DNA of 64,000 nt from Pseudomonadota bacterium (GCA_023458055.1 JAEXAW010000034.1:62001-126000); one strand, 5' to 3'; counted from the stretch's first letter, positions 7,997 to 16,958 are shown. Numbers and translations: made by a program. Notes: generated by a model not told the origin, from the sequence alone.

Positions 7997-9421
7997 ATGA
8001 CGGATAATCCGCCCCTTAAAGCAATATCCTCCGAGGCTATTGTCGACATTCCGGTCGCGGATGAAGGACGGCCTAAAGCGTTACCGCGCACTACCGGGTC
8101 GCTGGGTCGTCGAATGATCGGCATCGCGGCGGCGTGGATTCTGTTTTTGTTGGTCGGCGGCGGATTTGCGCTGGATAATGTGCTTACCAATATCATCACG
8201 CGCAACTTTGATTCCAACTTGGAATATATATTGAAGGTGATGATCCGCTCGTCGGAGATCGACCCTTTTGGCGAGGTTCGGCTTAAAGAGCCGCTGGGTG
8301 AGCAGCGCTTTCTCGAAGCCTATAGTGGGCTCTACTGGCAGATCAGCGGTAAAGGCTATGAGCCTTTTCCATCGCGCTCTTTATGGGACCGCACATTAGA
8401 GCGCCGTCCGATTGCGCATGACGGACAATTGCACACCTATGACAGTGAGCAATTTCCGGGAGAAGAGTTGCGTGTGCTTGAGCGTGAGGTGATTTTGCCA
8501 GGTTCTGATACGGCATGGCGATTCCAGATAGCGCAATCCCGTACCGCGCTTGATGAACAGATCAAGATTTTGCGCCGCACGCTCATTCGAAGTTTCGCCG
8601 GGCTTGCTTTAGGGCTGATAATATTGGCGGCCTTGCAGACTCTCTACGGCTTGTGGCCCCTTCGGCGTATTCGTACCGAAATCAGCGCGATGCGGCGTGG
8701 TGAAAAAAACCGGGTTGTTGAACCTTTGCCCAATGAAGTTATGCCCATGGTCGATGAGCTTAATGAACTCCTCGCACATAACGAACGCCAGGCCGAGGAA
8801 GCGCGGCGCCATGCTGGGAATTTGGCTCATGCGCTGAAAACGCCGCTCACCGTGATTATGAATGCAGCGACCGCTAACGCTCCTGATCTGGCTGACACGG
8901 TGGTGCGTGAAGCGACTACAATGCGGCGTCAGGTTGATCACCATCTCGCACGTGCCCGTGCCGTCGGACGCCGCGGCCACGTCCATAGCCGGGCCTTGGC
9001 ATGGGATAGCCTGCAGTCGGTGGAGCGCGCCGTCGGGCGTCTCTATCCGGAGGTGCGCATCGATATCGCAGGCGACAAAAAAGCAATGGTCCGTGTGGAG
9101 CGGCAGGACCTTGACGAAATGCTCGGGAACCTTATCGAAAATGCCGCCAAATATGGTGGGGGCAGTGTGTTTGTCACCGTGTCGCGCGTCGACAAGATGG
9201 TTGAATTCCTGATTGAAGATGACGGCTTCGGCATCCCGGAAAGCGACCGCGAGCGGTTATTCGACCGTGGTGCACGATTGGACACCAGTAAACCCGGGAC
9301 CGGTCTGGGATTGGCAATCGTGCGCGATGTCGCGGAAATTTATGAAGGGTCGGTCGTTCTTGAAGAAAGCGACGATTTAGGAGGGCTTCAGGCCCGTTTG
9401 CGGTTGCCGGAAGCGGCTTGA
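7997..9421 (+). CDS. Sensor histidine kinase (PhoQ-like)
   Basis: A 474-residue inner-membrane kinase. There is a long N-terminal cytoplasmic tail, a first membrane helix at about 38-58 (AAWILFLLVGGGF), a periplasmic sensor of about 140 residues, a second membrane helix near 200-220, and a linker. The H-box NLAHALKTPLTVI carries the phosphorylated His278, and the ATPase domain has NLIENAAKYG, EDDGFGIP and GTGLGLAIV. The HALKTP form of the H-box is that of PhoQ-like kinases. It phosphorylates the regulator encoded just upstream. The ligand is unknown. Confidence 0.93.
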   Translation: MTDNPPLKAISSEAIVDIPVADEGRPKALPRTTGSLGRRMIGIAAAWILFLLVGGGFALDNVLTNIITRNFDSNLEYILKVMIRSSEIDPFGEVRLKEPLGEQRFLEAYSGLYWQISGKGYEPFPSRSLWDRTLERRPIAHDGQLHTYDSEQFPGEELRVLEREVILPGSDTAWRFQIAQSRTALDEQIKILRRTLIRSFAGLALGLIILAALQTLYGLWPLRRIRTEISAMRRGEKNRVVEPLPNEVMPMVDELNELLAHNERQAEEARRHAGNLAHALKTPLTVIMNAATANAPDLADTVVREATTMRRQVDHHLARARAVGRRGHVHSRALAWDSLQSVERAVGRLYPEVRIDIAGDKKAMVRVERQDLDEMLGNLIENAAKYGGGSVFVTVSRVDKMVEFLIEDDGFGIPESDRERLFDRGARLDTSKPGTGLGLAIVRDVAEIYEGSVVLEESDDLGGLQARLRLPEAA

Positions 9422-9428
9422 TCCCCTA

Positions 9429-9707
9429 CTATTCCTGCCGGAAATTCTGGTGATGCCGGATCACTTCTTCAATGATGAAGCGAAGGAATTTTTCGCTGAA
9501 TTCCGGATCGAGATGCGCGTCCCTTGCCAATTGGCGCAGCCGTTCGATTTGCCTTTCCTCGCGAGCAGGATCGGCCGGGGGTAAGTCAATCTCGGCTTTG
9601 AGCCGCCCCACCGCCTGCGTAATCTTGAACCTTTCAGCGAGCATGAACACCAACGCTGCATCAATATTGTCGATGCTCTGGCGATATTGTTCCAACTGTT
9701 GATCCAT
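9429..9707 (-). CDS. Chorismate mutase (AroQ type)
   Basis: A 92-residue all-helical chorismate mutase converting chorismate to prephenate in phenylalanine and tyrosine synthesis. The start MDQQLEQYRQSIDNIDAALV, then LLAERF-like ALVFMLAERFKITQAVGRLK and DPAREERQIERLR are diagnostic. An upstream in-frame start would add 31 non-homologous residues; the ATG at 9707 has TTGGGAG before it and is preferred. It lies tail to tail with the sensor kinase and is divergent from the prenyl synthase gene. Confidence 0.92.
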   Translation of the reverse strand: MDQQLEQYRQSIDNIDAALVFMLAERFKITQAVGRLKAEIDLPPADPAREERQIERLRQLARDAHLDPEFSEKFLRFIIEEVIRHHQNFRQE

Positions 9708-9817
9708 GCACGAACTCCCAAGAGGTCTGACCCTTGGCTCTTCATTGCCATCATTCTCCTGCCGCGCAACCCAAATCGGTTGCAAAATCACCGCCTTCAC
9801 GCCAAGGGAGAGGCGCT

Positions 9818-10831
9818 ATGACTGCGACTATCCACCCGATCAACCCCGAGCGCCAACCCTCACTGGAGCCGATGATCCAGCTTGTCGGCCCGGGCCTCAA
9901 CGCCGTCAACGCGGTTATCCTGGACCGGATGCAGTCGGAAATTCCTCTGATACCGGAACTGGCGGGGCATCTGATCGCCGGTGGCGGCAAGCGAATGCGT
10001 CCCATGCTCACTTTGTCCTGTGCCAAATTGTTGGGCTATACCGGGACACGGCACCATTTGCTCGCTGCCGCAGTTGAATTTATCCATACCGCGACCCTGC
10101 TTCACGATGATGTGGTGGATGGATCCGACATGCGCCGAGGGAAACATACCGCCAACCTCATCTGGGGCAATAATGCGAGTGTGCTGGTCGGGGACTTCCT
10201 CTTTACCCGGTCGTTTGAACTGATGGTCGAAGACGGTTCATTAAAAGTTCTTAAAATTCTGTCCAACGCCGCGTCGGTCATCGCCGAGGGTGAGGTCGCG
10301 CAATTGGCGGCGCAGCGGCAACTGTCTACGACTGAAGAGAAATACCTCGAAATCATCACCGCCAAGACCGCAGTGCTGTTTGCTGCCGCCTGTCGCATAT
10401 CGGGGGTTGTCGCCGAGCGCCCCGAAAGCGAGGAACTGGGATTGGATGCCTATGGCCGCAATTTGGGAATCGCGTTCCAATTGGTCGATGATGCCATTGA
10501 TTATGTGTCGGATACGGCGACCATGGGCAAAGGCGTCGGCGATGATTTCCGTGACGGCAAGGTCACATTGCCGGTTATTCTTGCCAATGCGCGGGGCGAT
10601 GAAACCGAACGGGCCTTTTGGCATGACGCCATCATGGGCCATAAAGTGAGCGATGCCGATTTAGCCCACGCCAAGAGCCTGCTCAACCGCCACCACGCCA
10701 TCGACGATACACTTGAGCGGGCGCGTCATTATGGCCAACGTGCGATCAACGCCCTTGCGCCCTTCCCGGGCGGGCGGGCCAAGGATGCCCTGATCGAAGC
10801 GGTCGAATTTGCCATTCAAAGGGCCTATTGA
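9818..10831 (+). CDS. ispB: Long-chain polyprenyl diphosphate synthase
   Basis: This enzyme adds isopentenyl units to an allylic primer to make the all-trans side chain of ubiquinone. The 337-residue protein has GGGKRMRPML, the first aspartate-rich motif LLHDDVVDGSDMRRG and the second LVDDAIDYVSD. The start at 9818 (MTATIHPINPE) follows AGGGAGAGG. Product length (octaprenyl or decaprenyl) cannot be read from sequence; sphingomonads generally use ubiquinone-10, so decaprenyl synthesis is plausible. hrpB starts 11 bp later. Confidence 0.92.
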   Translation: MTATIHPINPERQPSLEPMIQLVGPGLNAVNAVILDRMQSEIPLIPELAGHLIAGGGKRMRPMLTLSCAKLLGYTGTRHHLLAAAVEFIHTATLLHDDVVDGSDMRRGKHTANLIWGNNASVLVGDFLFTRSFELMVEDGSLKVLKILSNAASVIAEGEVAQLAAQRQLSTTEEKYLEIITAKTAVLFAAACRISGVVAERPESEELGLDAYGRNLGIAFQLVDDAIDYVSDTATMGKGVGDDFRDGKVTLPVILANARGDETERAFWHDAIMGHKVSDADLAHAKSLLNRHHAIDDTLERARHYGQRAINALAPFPGGRAKDALIEAVEFAIQRAY

Positions 10832-10842
10832 GGCGCTCCACG

Positions 10843-13305
10843 ATGGCTGACGAGGGTTCAGCCCTTGCGATTGAAGCCGTGCTCCCGCAATTGCTCGACG
10901 CGTTGCGCGAGGGGAACAAAGCCGTCGTGATCGCGCCGCCGGGTGCGGGTAAGACGACAATGGTTGCGCCCGCACTCATAACCGAACCTTGGTGCGAAGG
11001 GCGGGTGTTGCTACTCTCTCCGCGACGCCTTGCGGCGCGCGCGGCTGCCGAACGGATTGCCGATTTGATCGGCGAGAAGGTGGGGCGCACGGTGGGTTAT
11101 GCCACGCGCCTTGATAGCAACTACGGGGGCGATACGCGCATCCTGGTGCTGACCGAAGGCATTTTCCGCAGCCAGATACTGGATGACCCGGAGCTTACCG
11201 GCATCTCGGCGGTGCTGTTCGATGAGGTCCATGAGCGCAGCCTCGACAGTGATTTCGCCCTTGCACTGGCGCTCGATGTGCAAGAGGCTTTCCGGCCAGA
11301 TTTGTGTCTTCTTGCCATGTCCGCGACGCTTGACGGCGAGCGCTTCTCACGCCTGATGGAAGACGCGCCGGTAATCGAAAGCAAAGGGCGCAGCTTCCCT
11401 GTCGATCATATTTATCTCGGCCGGTCGGTTGATCGTAAAATTCAAGATAATATGGCCTCGGCTATCCGGCGCGCGTTGACGGAACAGTCAGGGGACGTGC
11501 TGGCCTTTCTACCGGGCGTGCGCGAGATCGACCGGACAGCGGATGCTATCGGCCATATCTCAGGCGTTGTGGTACACAAGCTGCACGGGCAGATTGACCC
11601 GGCGGCTCAGCGCGCGGCCATTCGTCGGGATCCCGACAGTAACCGTAAGGTCATCCTTGCAACGAACATCGCCGAAACCAGCCTCACCATCGACGGAGTG
11701 CGTGTGGTGATCGACTGCGGACTCGCCCGCCGCGCGCGGTTTGACCGTACGGTCGGGATTACGCGATTGGTCACAGAGAGAGTCAGTCTTGCCGCAGCGA
11801 CGCAGCGGGCCGGACGGGCAGGGCGCCAAGGGTCGGGCGTCGCGTATCGTTTATGGGAGGAAGCGGCAACGAGCGGCCTCGTCGCGTTCGATCCGCCGGA
11901 GATTTTGGAAGCCGACCTCACCGCGATGCTGCTGGATTGCGCGTTGTGGGGCGCACAACCGAGTGCGTTGCGCTGGCTCGATCCTCCTGCGGACTCGGCG
12001 CTGAAGCATGCGCATAATAACTTGCTCGCGCTGGCAGCGGTGGATAAGGATGGCCGCGTTACGCACCATGGACGCGCCATAGCCAAATTGCCTTTGCCGC
12101 CGGCGCTTGCGCATATGTTGCTCTACGCGGCTGAAGCAGGGCAGGCGGCATTGGCGGCCGAAGTTGCCGTTTTGCTTTCAGAGCGGGGCTTGGGGGGATC
12201 GGACGCTGATATTGAGCATCGGTTGGAACGGTGGCGCCGAGAGTCGGGACGGAAAGCCGAGGCTGCGCGGGGACTTGCGAAACGCTGGGCAAAACTGGCG
12301 CAAGATTTGGTGGAGCCCGGTGTCCAGTTTGAGTTGAACGTCGGAACCCTCGTCGCCACCGCCTATCCTGATCGCATTGCGAAACGCCGATCCAGTGACG
12401 GCAGTGCATGGATCAGCGCCGGCGGGCGGGGCTTTCGCATGGATCCGGGCGAGCCGCTCGCACGCAGCGAATGGTTGGCCGTTGCCGACGTGCAGGGCGC
12501 GGCTAGTGGCGCGCGTATCGTCTCTGCAGCGAGGCTGGGGGATGCCGATTTATCGTCGCCCGCAATTTCCGATCAGATTTTCACGAGCTCAAAGGTGGTT
12601 TACGATTCCGCCACTGGCCGGGTCACCGCAGAACGTCAGACACGGCTTGGTGCGATTGTTCTCAAATCCGGGTCGGACGCTGCACCGGATACAAGTGCCA
12701 TTGCCGCGGCGCTGGTTGATGCCGTCCGGCGAGAAGGTCTCAGCATTTTGCCGTGGAGCGAGCATGGCATCGCCTTGCGACATCGCGCAGCCTATGCGGG
12801 ACAGAGCATGTTGTCCGATGAAGCACTCATTGACGCACTTGACGAATGGTTTGCGCCGCTCGTCGCGGGCAAACGACGTCTTGACCAAATCGATAGCGGC
12901 GCGCTCACTGATGCGCTACGTATGCGGCTTGGCTGGGATCTTGCGCAACAGCTCGACCAGACCGCGCCCTCCCATTTTACAACGCCTGCAGGGACCACGC
13001 ATCGGATTGACTATGAGGCAGAAAGCGGCCCCACCGTGGAGGCGCGGGTTCAGGCTTTCTTCGGCCTGGCGGAGCATCCGACCATCGGAAACCCGCCGGT
13101 GCCGCTGATATTGAGCCTCACATCCCCTGCCGGGCGGCCGATCCAGACGACCCGTGATCTGCCGAAATTTTGGGCGGGAAGTTGGCGTGATGTGGTGAAA
13201 GATATGCGGGGGCGCTATCCCAAACACCCATGGCCTGATGACCCGGCGAGCGCTGTTGCCACAACACGCACAAAAAAGGCTGACGCGCGCCGCCGTACCG
13301 ATTAA
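10843..13305 (+). CDS. hrpB: ATP-dependent helicase HrpB
   Basis: An 820-residue DEAH-box helicase of the bacterial HrpB group. Visible motifs: Walker A APPGAGKTTM (about residue 35), DEVH in LFDEVHERS, SAT in AMSATLDG, motif V LATNIAETSLTIDG and motif VI QRAGRAGR. The C-terminal part carries the family-specific extension ending in a basic tail (TRTKKADARRRTD). The cellular role of HrpB is poorly understood; RNA remodelling is assumed from the fold. Start 10843 is chosen over an upstream TTG as the first ATG. It is probably co-transcribed with ispB. Confidence 0.95.
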   Translation: MADEGSALAIEAVLPQLLDALREGNKAVVIAPPGAGKTTMVAPALITEPWCEGRVLLLSPRRLAARAAAERIADLIGEKVGRTVGYATRLDSNYGGDTRILVLTEGIFRSQILDDPELTGISAVLFDEVHERSLDSDFALALALDVQEAFRPDLCLLAMSATLDGERFSRLMEDAPVIESKGRSFPVDHIYLGRSVDRKIQDNMASAIRRALTEQSGDVLAFLPGVREIDRTADAIGHISGVVVHKLHGQIDPAAQRAAIRRDPDSNRKVILATNIAETSLTIDGVRVVIDCGLARRARFDRTVGITRLVTERVSLAAATQRAGRAGRQGSGVAYRLWEEAATSGLVAFDPPEILEADLTAMLLDCALWGAQPSALRWLDPPADSALKHAHNNLLALAAVDKDGRVTHHGRAIAKLPLPPALAHMLLYAAEAGQAALAAEVAVLLSERGLGGSDADIEHRLERWRRESGRKAEAARGLAKRWAKLAQDLVEPGVQFELNVGTLVATAYPDRIAKRRSSDGSAWISAGGRGFRMDPGEPLARSEWLAVADVQGAASGARIVSAARLGDADLSSPAISDQIFTSSKVVYDSATGRVTAERQTRLGAIVLKSGSDAAPDTSAIAAALVDAVRREGLSILPWSEHGIALRHRAAYAGQSMLSDEALIDALDEWFAPLVAGKRRLDQIDSGALTDALRMRLGWDLAQQLDQTAPSHFTTPAGTTHRIDYEAESGPTVEARVQAFFGLAEHPTIGNPPVPLILSLTSPAGRPIQTTRDLPKFWAGSWRDVVKDMRGRYPKHPWPDDPASAVATTRTKKADARRRTD

Positions 13306-13338
13306 GAACAAAGAAGAATCGTTTCAAAGAGGACCAGC

Positions 13339-13617
13339 ATGTCGGCTCGTATTTATCAGCAACCCAAGAACGCGATGCAGTCGGGTCGCGCTTTGACCCA
13401 TCAATGGGTGCTGGAATATAATCGCACGCAAGCGCAGTTGCCCGATCCGATGACGGGCTGGGCCGGGAGCGGCGATACCCGTCAGCAGCTGAAGCTCAAA
13501 TTCGCGACTGCCGAAGAGGCTGTAGCCTATGCCGAAAAGAACGGCATCGCCTATCAGGTCATCCCTACGCCGGTGCGCACGTTGAAGATTCAGGCCTACG
13601 CCGACAATTTCCGCTAA
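13339..13617 (+). CDS. Complex I accessory subunit, NDUFS4 family
   Basis: A 92-residue protein of the ETC complex I subunit conserved-region family, the bacterial counterpart of mitochondrial NDUFS4/AQDQ, found in alphaproteobacterial NADH:ubiquinone oxidoreductase. Diagnostic stretches: RIYQQPKNAMQSG, WVLEYN, DPMTGWAGSGDTRQQLKLKF and EEAVAYAEKNG. The nuo operon is not in this window, which is normal for this gene. It ends tail to tail with the Nudix gene, the two stop codons overlapping by 4 bp. Confidence 0.93.
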   Translation: MSARIYQQPKNAMQSGRALTHQWVLEYNRTQAQLPDPMTGWAGSGDTRQQLKLKFATAEEAVAYAEKNGIAYQVIPTPVRTLKIQAYADNFR

Positions 13618-14135
13618 GCGAGCCAGTCGCTCGCCAATAGGACCAGAATCTTGACATCGATGCCGCAGCCCTCGGCGCGCTTGGCAGCGACGAAATCGTG
13701 AATTTCGGCAATCCGTACCCGGTGGACGGTGATGTTTTCGCCTTCCACGCCGCCCCCTTCGCCAATCTTGCGTAAGCCTTCCGCCTTAACAAAGCTGAAG
13801 CTTTCGGAGACCATGCCCGGCGAGCTGTAGAAATCGCCCAGCATCGTGATGCGGTCGGCAGTATAGCCGGTTTCTTCTTCCAATTCGCGCAGCGCCGCCT
13901 CTTCGGCGCGTTCCGCGGAATCATCGTCGCCGACCAGCCCAGCCGGGAGCTCAAGACACGGGCGTCCCAATGGCACGCGATATTGTTCGACCAGCAGCAC
14001 ATGCCCTTCGTCGATCGCTAGGATGACAGCGGCACGAATGCCGCGAGCGCGGGAGACATATTCCCACGTGCCGCGCTGGTTTACTGTCAGAAATTTGCCC
14101 TGCCAGCGTATCTGTTCCTCGGGGTTACCGCTCAT
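13614..14135 (-). CDS. Nudix hydrolase, ADP-ribose pyrophosphatase type
   Basis: A 173-residue Nudix enzyme. The Nudix box spans about residues 68-90: Gly in AGLVGDD, then EEAALRELEEETGY containing the REx2EE metal-binding core. The upstream strand WEYVSRARGIRAAVILAI and the YRVPLGRPCLELPAG element match the ADP-ribose/ADP-sugar pyrophosphatase branch. Its start overlaps the end of the upstream TPM gene by 4 bp (ATGA type), so it belongs to the lemA-TPM-TPM transcription unit. Exact substrate is unknown. Confidence 0.9.
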   Translation of the reverse strand: MSGNPEEQIRWQGKFLTVNQRGTWEYVSRARGIRAAVILAIDEGHVLLVEQYRVPLGRPCLELPAGLVGDDDSAERAEEAALRELEEETGYTADRITMLGDFYSSPGMVSESFSFVKAEGLRKIGEGGGVEGENITVHRVRIAEIHDFVAAKRAEGCGIDVKILVLLASDWLA

Positions 14136-14815
14136 AGCTCGATCAACCGGTCGGGAAGTTCATTCACATCGTCATCACGGCGTGGGAAATACTGGTTCAA
14201 TATCTTACCCACATCATTGACGGCCGCAACCATGCCATCGGTCACGCGGCCTTCACGCACATGGCCGATGAGATCAGCCATCGCTTCGCCCCAGACTTCA
14301 TTGGCGACCTGTTTGTGGATGGCTTCATCAGCAACGATCTCTGCTCGATGTTCAGCAAGCGAGAGATAGATCAAGATGCCGGTTCGCCCAACCGTGCGAC
14401 TTTCTGCACCGACCTTAAAGAAATCAATCGCCCGGTTGCGGACCCTCTTCGATTTAACCCGCGGGAAGGTGAGCGCGACCCGGATCCACGGCACTTGCAG
14501 GATCAGGCGAATGATTGCGAAGACGAGGACAAAGGTCGCCAGAGCCAGTTCAAAATATTCGACCGGACCAATCGTCGTCACCCAGCCGCCGAGCACCCTA
14601 TCGATAATATCGGTCGCAATTGCGGGAAAGGCAGTAAGAAAAGCGAGCGCCAACAGTGATGCAAAGGTGGACCACCACAAGGCCGTATCGAGATAATGAT
14701 CGGACGTATCCGCAACGATCGTGACGATTTCGCCTGCCGTACCGGCTTCAGCCTCTCTGACAGCTGCGGTCACCCGATCATGTTCTGCTTCGGACATATT
14801 CTTTTTATCGCCCAT
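14132..14815 (-). CDS. TPM-domain membrane protein
   Basis: A 227-residue protein with an N-terminal helix EAEHDRVTAAVREAEAGTAGE and EIVTIVADTSDHY, two or three membrane segments around residues 55-115 (FASLLALAFLTAFPAI; ALATFVLVFAIIRLIL), and a C-terminal helical part (AEHRAEIVADEAIH), the signature of the TPM_phosphatase family. ATG 14815 is used; an alternative in-frame ATG is 14797. An upstream Ala-rich extension is a shadow of the preceding gene. It lies 13 bp after the first TPM gene. TPM proteins are linked to membrane protein quality control and to LemA, but the biochemical role is uncertain. Confidence 0.85.
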   Translation of the reverse strand: MGDKKNMSEAEHDRVTAAVREAEAGTAGEIVTIVADTSDHYLDTALWWSTFASLLALAFLTAFPAIATDIIDRVLGGWVTTIGPVEYFELALATFVLVFAIIRLILQVPWIRVALTFPRVKSKRVRNRAIDFFKVGAESRTVGRTGILIYLSLAEHRAEIVADEAIHKQVANEVWGEAMADLIGHVREGRVTDGMVAAVNDVGKILNQYFPRRDDDVNELPDRLIEL

Positions 14816-14828
14816 CTTTATTGCCCCG

Positions 14829-15644
14829 TTACCAACTGCCCGATGCGCCGCCGCCGCCGAAGCTTCCGCCGCCGCCGGAAAAACCGCCGCCGCCAAAGCC
14901 CCCGCCGCCGCCGAAGCCTCCGCCAAATCCTCCGCCGCCATAGCCGCTACCGAAGCCTGGCCCCCAGATAATCACTGGTCCGCCGCCATAGCGACGGCCA
15001 CGATTACCGCGCATCATGCGCAAGATGATGGGCAATATGAAAACGAGGAAGATAATGATCCAGAAGATGGCGGCGCCACCATCGCCTTGGTCATTGGTGG
15101 CCCGCTGCGACGCCTGTTCGGCGCGCGCGCGCGCCTCCTCCGGAGGAAGACTGATCTGCTTAATGATCTGATCAACCCCCGCATTGATCCCTGCGGCAAA
15201 ATTACCCGCTTTGAAATGCGGCGTGATCGCGTTGTTGATGATAAGACTTGAATAGGCATCGGTCAGGATGGGCTCGAGGCCATAGCCCACCGAAATATTC
15301 ACGCGCCGGTCATTGGGTGCAACCAGCAGCACCGCGCCATCATCTTTTTCTGCGTCGCCCACTTTGAGCGCACGCCCAAGCTGGTAGCCATAATCGGCGA
15401 CATCATAGCCCTCAAGCGAGTTCACCGTAACCACGATTAGCTGGTGACCGTTGGTCTTTTCAAACTGCTGAAGCTTAGCATTGAGAGCCGTTTCATCAGC
15501 AGCGGGAAGAATATCGGCCTGATCAATTACCCACTGGCCGTTGGGTGCCGGAAAATTGGGCGCGGCGACCACCGGGGAGCTAGTCAGCACGGCGCTACAA
15601 AGCATCAACAAAGCCAGTATATAAGCCCGGAACGTCATCGACAT
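14829..15644 (-). CDS. TPM-domain protein with Gly-rich tail (YgcG family)
   Basis: A 271-residue exported protein: signal peptide ending VVAAPNF (about residue 28), a periplasmic TPM domain (NGQWVIDQADILPAADE, then DDGAVLLVAPNDRRVNISVG and GYGLEPILTD), one membrane helix near 188-208 (AIFWIIIFLVFILPIIL), and a cytosolic tail made almost wholly of Gly with Phe, Ser and Tyr. This domain order is that of YgcG-like proteins, which recur beside lemA, as here. A hairpin lies between lemA and this gene. Function at the molecular level is not settled. Confidence 0.92.
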   Translation of the reverse strand: MSMTFRAYILALLMLCSAVLTSSPVVAAPNFPAPNGQWVIDQADILPAADETALNAKLQQFEKTNGHQLIVVTVNSLEGYDVADYGYQLGRALKVGDAEKDDGAVLLVAPNDRRVNISVGYGLEPILTDAYSSLIINNAITPHFKAGNFAAGINAGVDQIIKQISLPPEEARARAEQASQRATNDQGDGGAAIFWIIIFLVFILPIILRMMRGNRGRRYGGGPVIIWGPGFGSGYGGGGFGGGFGGGGGFGGGGFSGGGGSFGGGGASGSW

Positions 15645-15693
15645 GGATATCCTTATACCGGTCTGGTGGCGGCGATCAGTCTGACGCCGCCAA

Positions 15694-15726
15694 GTGACGG
15701 GGAGGGCAGGGCACGATCCCCGTCAC
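15694..15726 (-). other. Inverted repeat between lemA and the TPM gene
   Basis: A perfect 10-bp stem, GTGACGGGGA at 15694-15703 and TCCCCGTCAC at 15717-15726, with a 13-nt loop. There is no T run on either side, so it is not a standard terminator. It could stabilise the lemA message 3' end or partly attenuate transcription into the TPM genes. Confidence 0.55.
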
Positions 15727-15745
15727 CATAGTTTTTTGCAAACGA

Positions 15746-16402
15746 TTAGTTGGCTGCTGGCGCTGTCGCCGGAGCCTTGGCCGGAACATTGCTGTTCGCA
15801 GCGCCCGTGTCGAAATTCACGGTCGGAGCGCGGTCAGCGTTTGGCGCGGTTGCCTGATAGGTTACCATGGGTTTGGCACCATAAAAAATCTTCGCGCCAA
15901 TCGCATCCGGAAAGGTGCGGATGGTCGTGTTATAGGTCTGAACCGCCTGATTATAGTCCTTGATCGAAACGTTGATCCGGTTCTCCGTGCCTTCGAGTTG
16001 TGATTGCAGCGCGAGAAAATTCTGGCTCGATTTCAGGTCTGGATAGGCTTCAACCGTGGCAAGCAGGCGTCCAAGCGACTGGCTGAGCGCACCTTGGGCC
16101 TGTTGGAATTGCGCTACCTTTGCGGGGTCCTGCAGATCGGCGGCAGAAATTTGGACAGAAGTGGCCTTGGCACGCGCTTCCGTCACTTGGGTCAGAACGG
16201 TGGATTCCTGTTTCGCATAGCCTTTGACCGTTTCGACAAGATTGGGGATCAAGTCGGCGCGACGCTGATAATCAGCTTGCACACTGGCCCACTTTGCTTT
16301 GGCATTTTCCTCCGCGGTCGGGACGCTGTTGATACCGCATCCAGCGACCGAAACCGCAACGATCGGCGCGAGGGCGACAGTAGCGAGACGATTGAAATTC
16401 AT
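15746..16402 (-). CDS. lemA: LemA family lipoprotein
   Basis: A 218-residue membrane-anchored helical protein. The N-terminus has a lipobox (VAGCG, Cys about residue 21), followed by the LemA pattern WASVQADYQRRADLIPNLVE, long Ala/Gln-rich helices, and ENRINVSIKDYNQAVQTYN with FPDAIGAKIFYGAKP. The ATG at 16402 follows GGAGGG at a good distance and gives the lipoprotein signal, so it is preferred to an ATG seven codons earlier. It is first in a minus-strand unit with two TPM genes and a Nudix gene. Biochemical role unknown; envelope function likely. Confidence 0.93.
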   Translation of the reverse strand: MNFNRLATVALAPIVAVSVAGCGINSVPTAEENAKAKWASVQADYQRRADLIPNLVETVKGYAKQESTVLTQVTEARAKATSVQISAADLQDPAKVAQFQQAQGALSQSLGRLLATVEAYPDLKSSQNFLALQSQLEGTENRINVSIKDYNQAVQTYNTTIRTFPDAIGAKIFYGAKPMVTYQATAPNADRAPTVNFDTGAANSNVPAKAPATAPAAN

Positions 16403-16511
16403 AATATTTCCCTCCAGCAACAATTAGGTTGCAACCTTATGTAAGATTAGCGGTGCCCTTGCGCAATATGCTTGCATTAATCATGCTTTTGCGCTTTCAG
16501 CGGAATCGGGG

Positions 16512-16526
16512 TTAACACCCCGTTAA
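16512..16526. promoter_or_regulatory. Candidate CtrA box upstream of mscL
   Basis: The sequence TTAA-CACCCCG-TTAA matches the alphaproteobacterial CtrA consensus TTAA-N7-TTAA exactly. It lies 22 bp before the mscL start and 110 bp before lemA on the other strand. Binding is predicted from sequence only. Confidence 0.4.
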
Positions 16527-16547
16527 ACCACAAGGGGAGAACTAAAA

Positions 16548-16958
16548 ATGTGGAGTGAGTTCAAAGAGTTTATCAGCAAAGGCAGCGTGCTTGACCTGGC
16601 TGTTGGTGTGATCATCGGTGCCGCATTCGGTAAAATTGTATCGTCGCTCACCGACGATATCATCATGCCTTTCGTAGGCTGGATTACCGGTGGCGTCGAT
16701 TTCACAAACAAGTTTATATTGTTGGGCACGCCGCCAGCTGGTGTCGATCCCACCAATTACGTCAAGCTGAAAGAAGCAGGCGTTGCGATGCTCGGCTACG
16801 GCTCGTTCATTACGGCGATCATCAACTTCCTGATCATGGCGTTCGTGATCTTCCAGATCGTGAAGATGGCCAACCGTGCCATGCCCAAGAAGGAAGAGGT
16901 TGCCGGTCCGACCGAAGTCGAACTGCTGACCGAAATCCGGGACTCGCTCAAGAAGTAA
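16548..16958 (+). CDS. mscL: Large-conductance mechanosensitive channel MscL
   Basis: A homopentameric inner-membrane channel that opens under high tension to release solutes during osmotic downshock. The 136-residue protein begins MWSEFKEFISKGSVLDLAVG, followed by TM1 (VIIGAAFGKIVSSLTDDII), a periplasmic loop, TM2 (FLIMAFVIFQIV) and a charged C-terminal helix bundle (VELLTEIRDSLKK). GGGGAG lies a few bases ahead of the start. It stands alone between lemA (divergent) and a small lipoprotein gene, with a terminator-like hairpin after it. Confidence 0.97.
   Translation: MWSEFKEFISKGSVLDLAVGVIIGAAFGKIVSSLTDDIIMPFVGWITGGVDFTNKFILLGTPPAGVDPTNYVKLKEAGVAMLGYGSFITAIINFLIMAFVIFQIVKMANRAMPKKEEVAGPTEVELLTEIRDSLKK

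Noticed and set aside
14816..14941. N-terminal extension of the second TPM gene
   Set aside because: The Ala-rich stretch is the out-of-frame shadow of the Gly-rich tail codons of the preceding gene.
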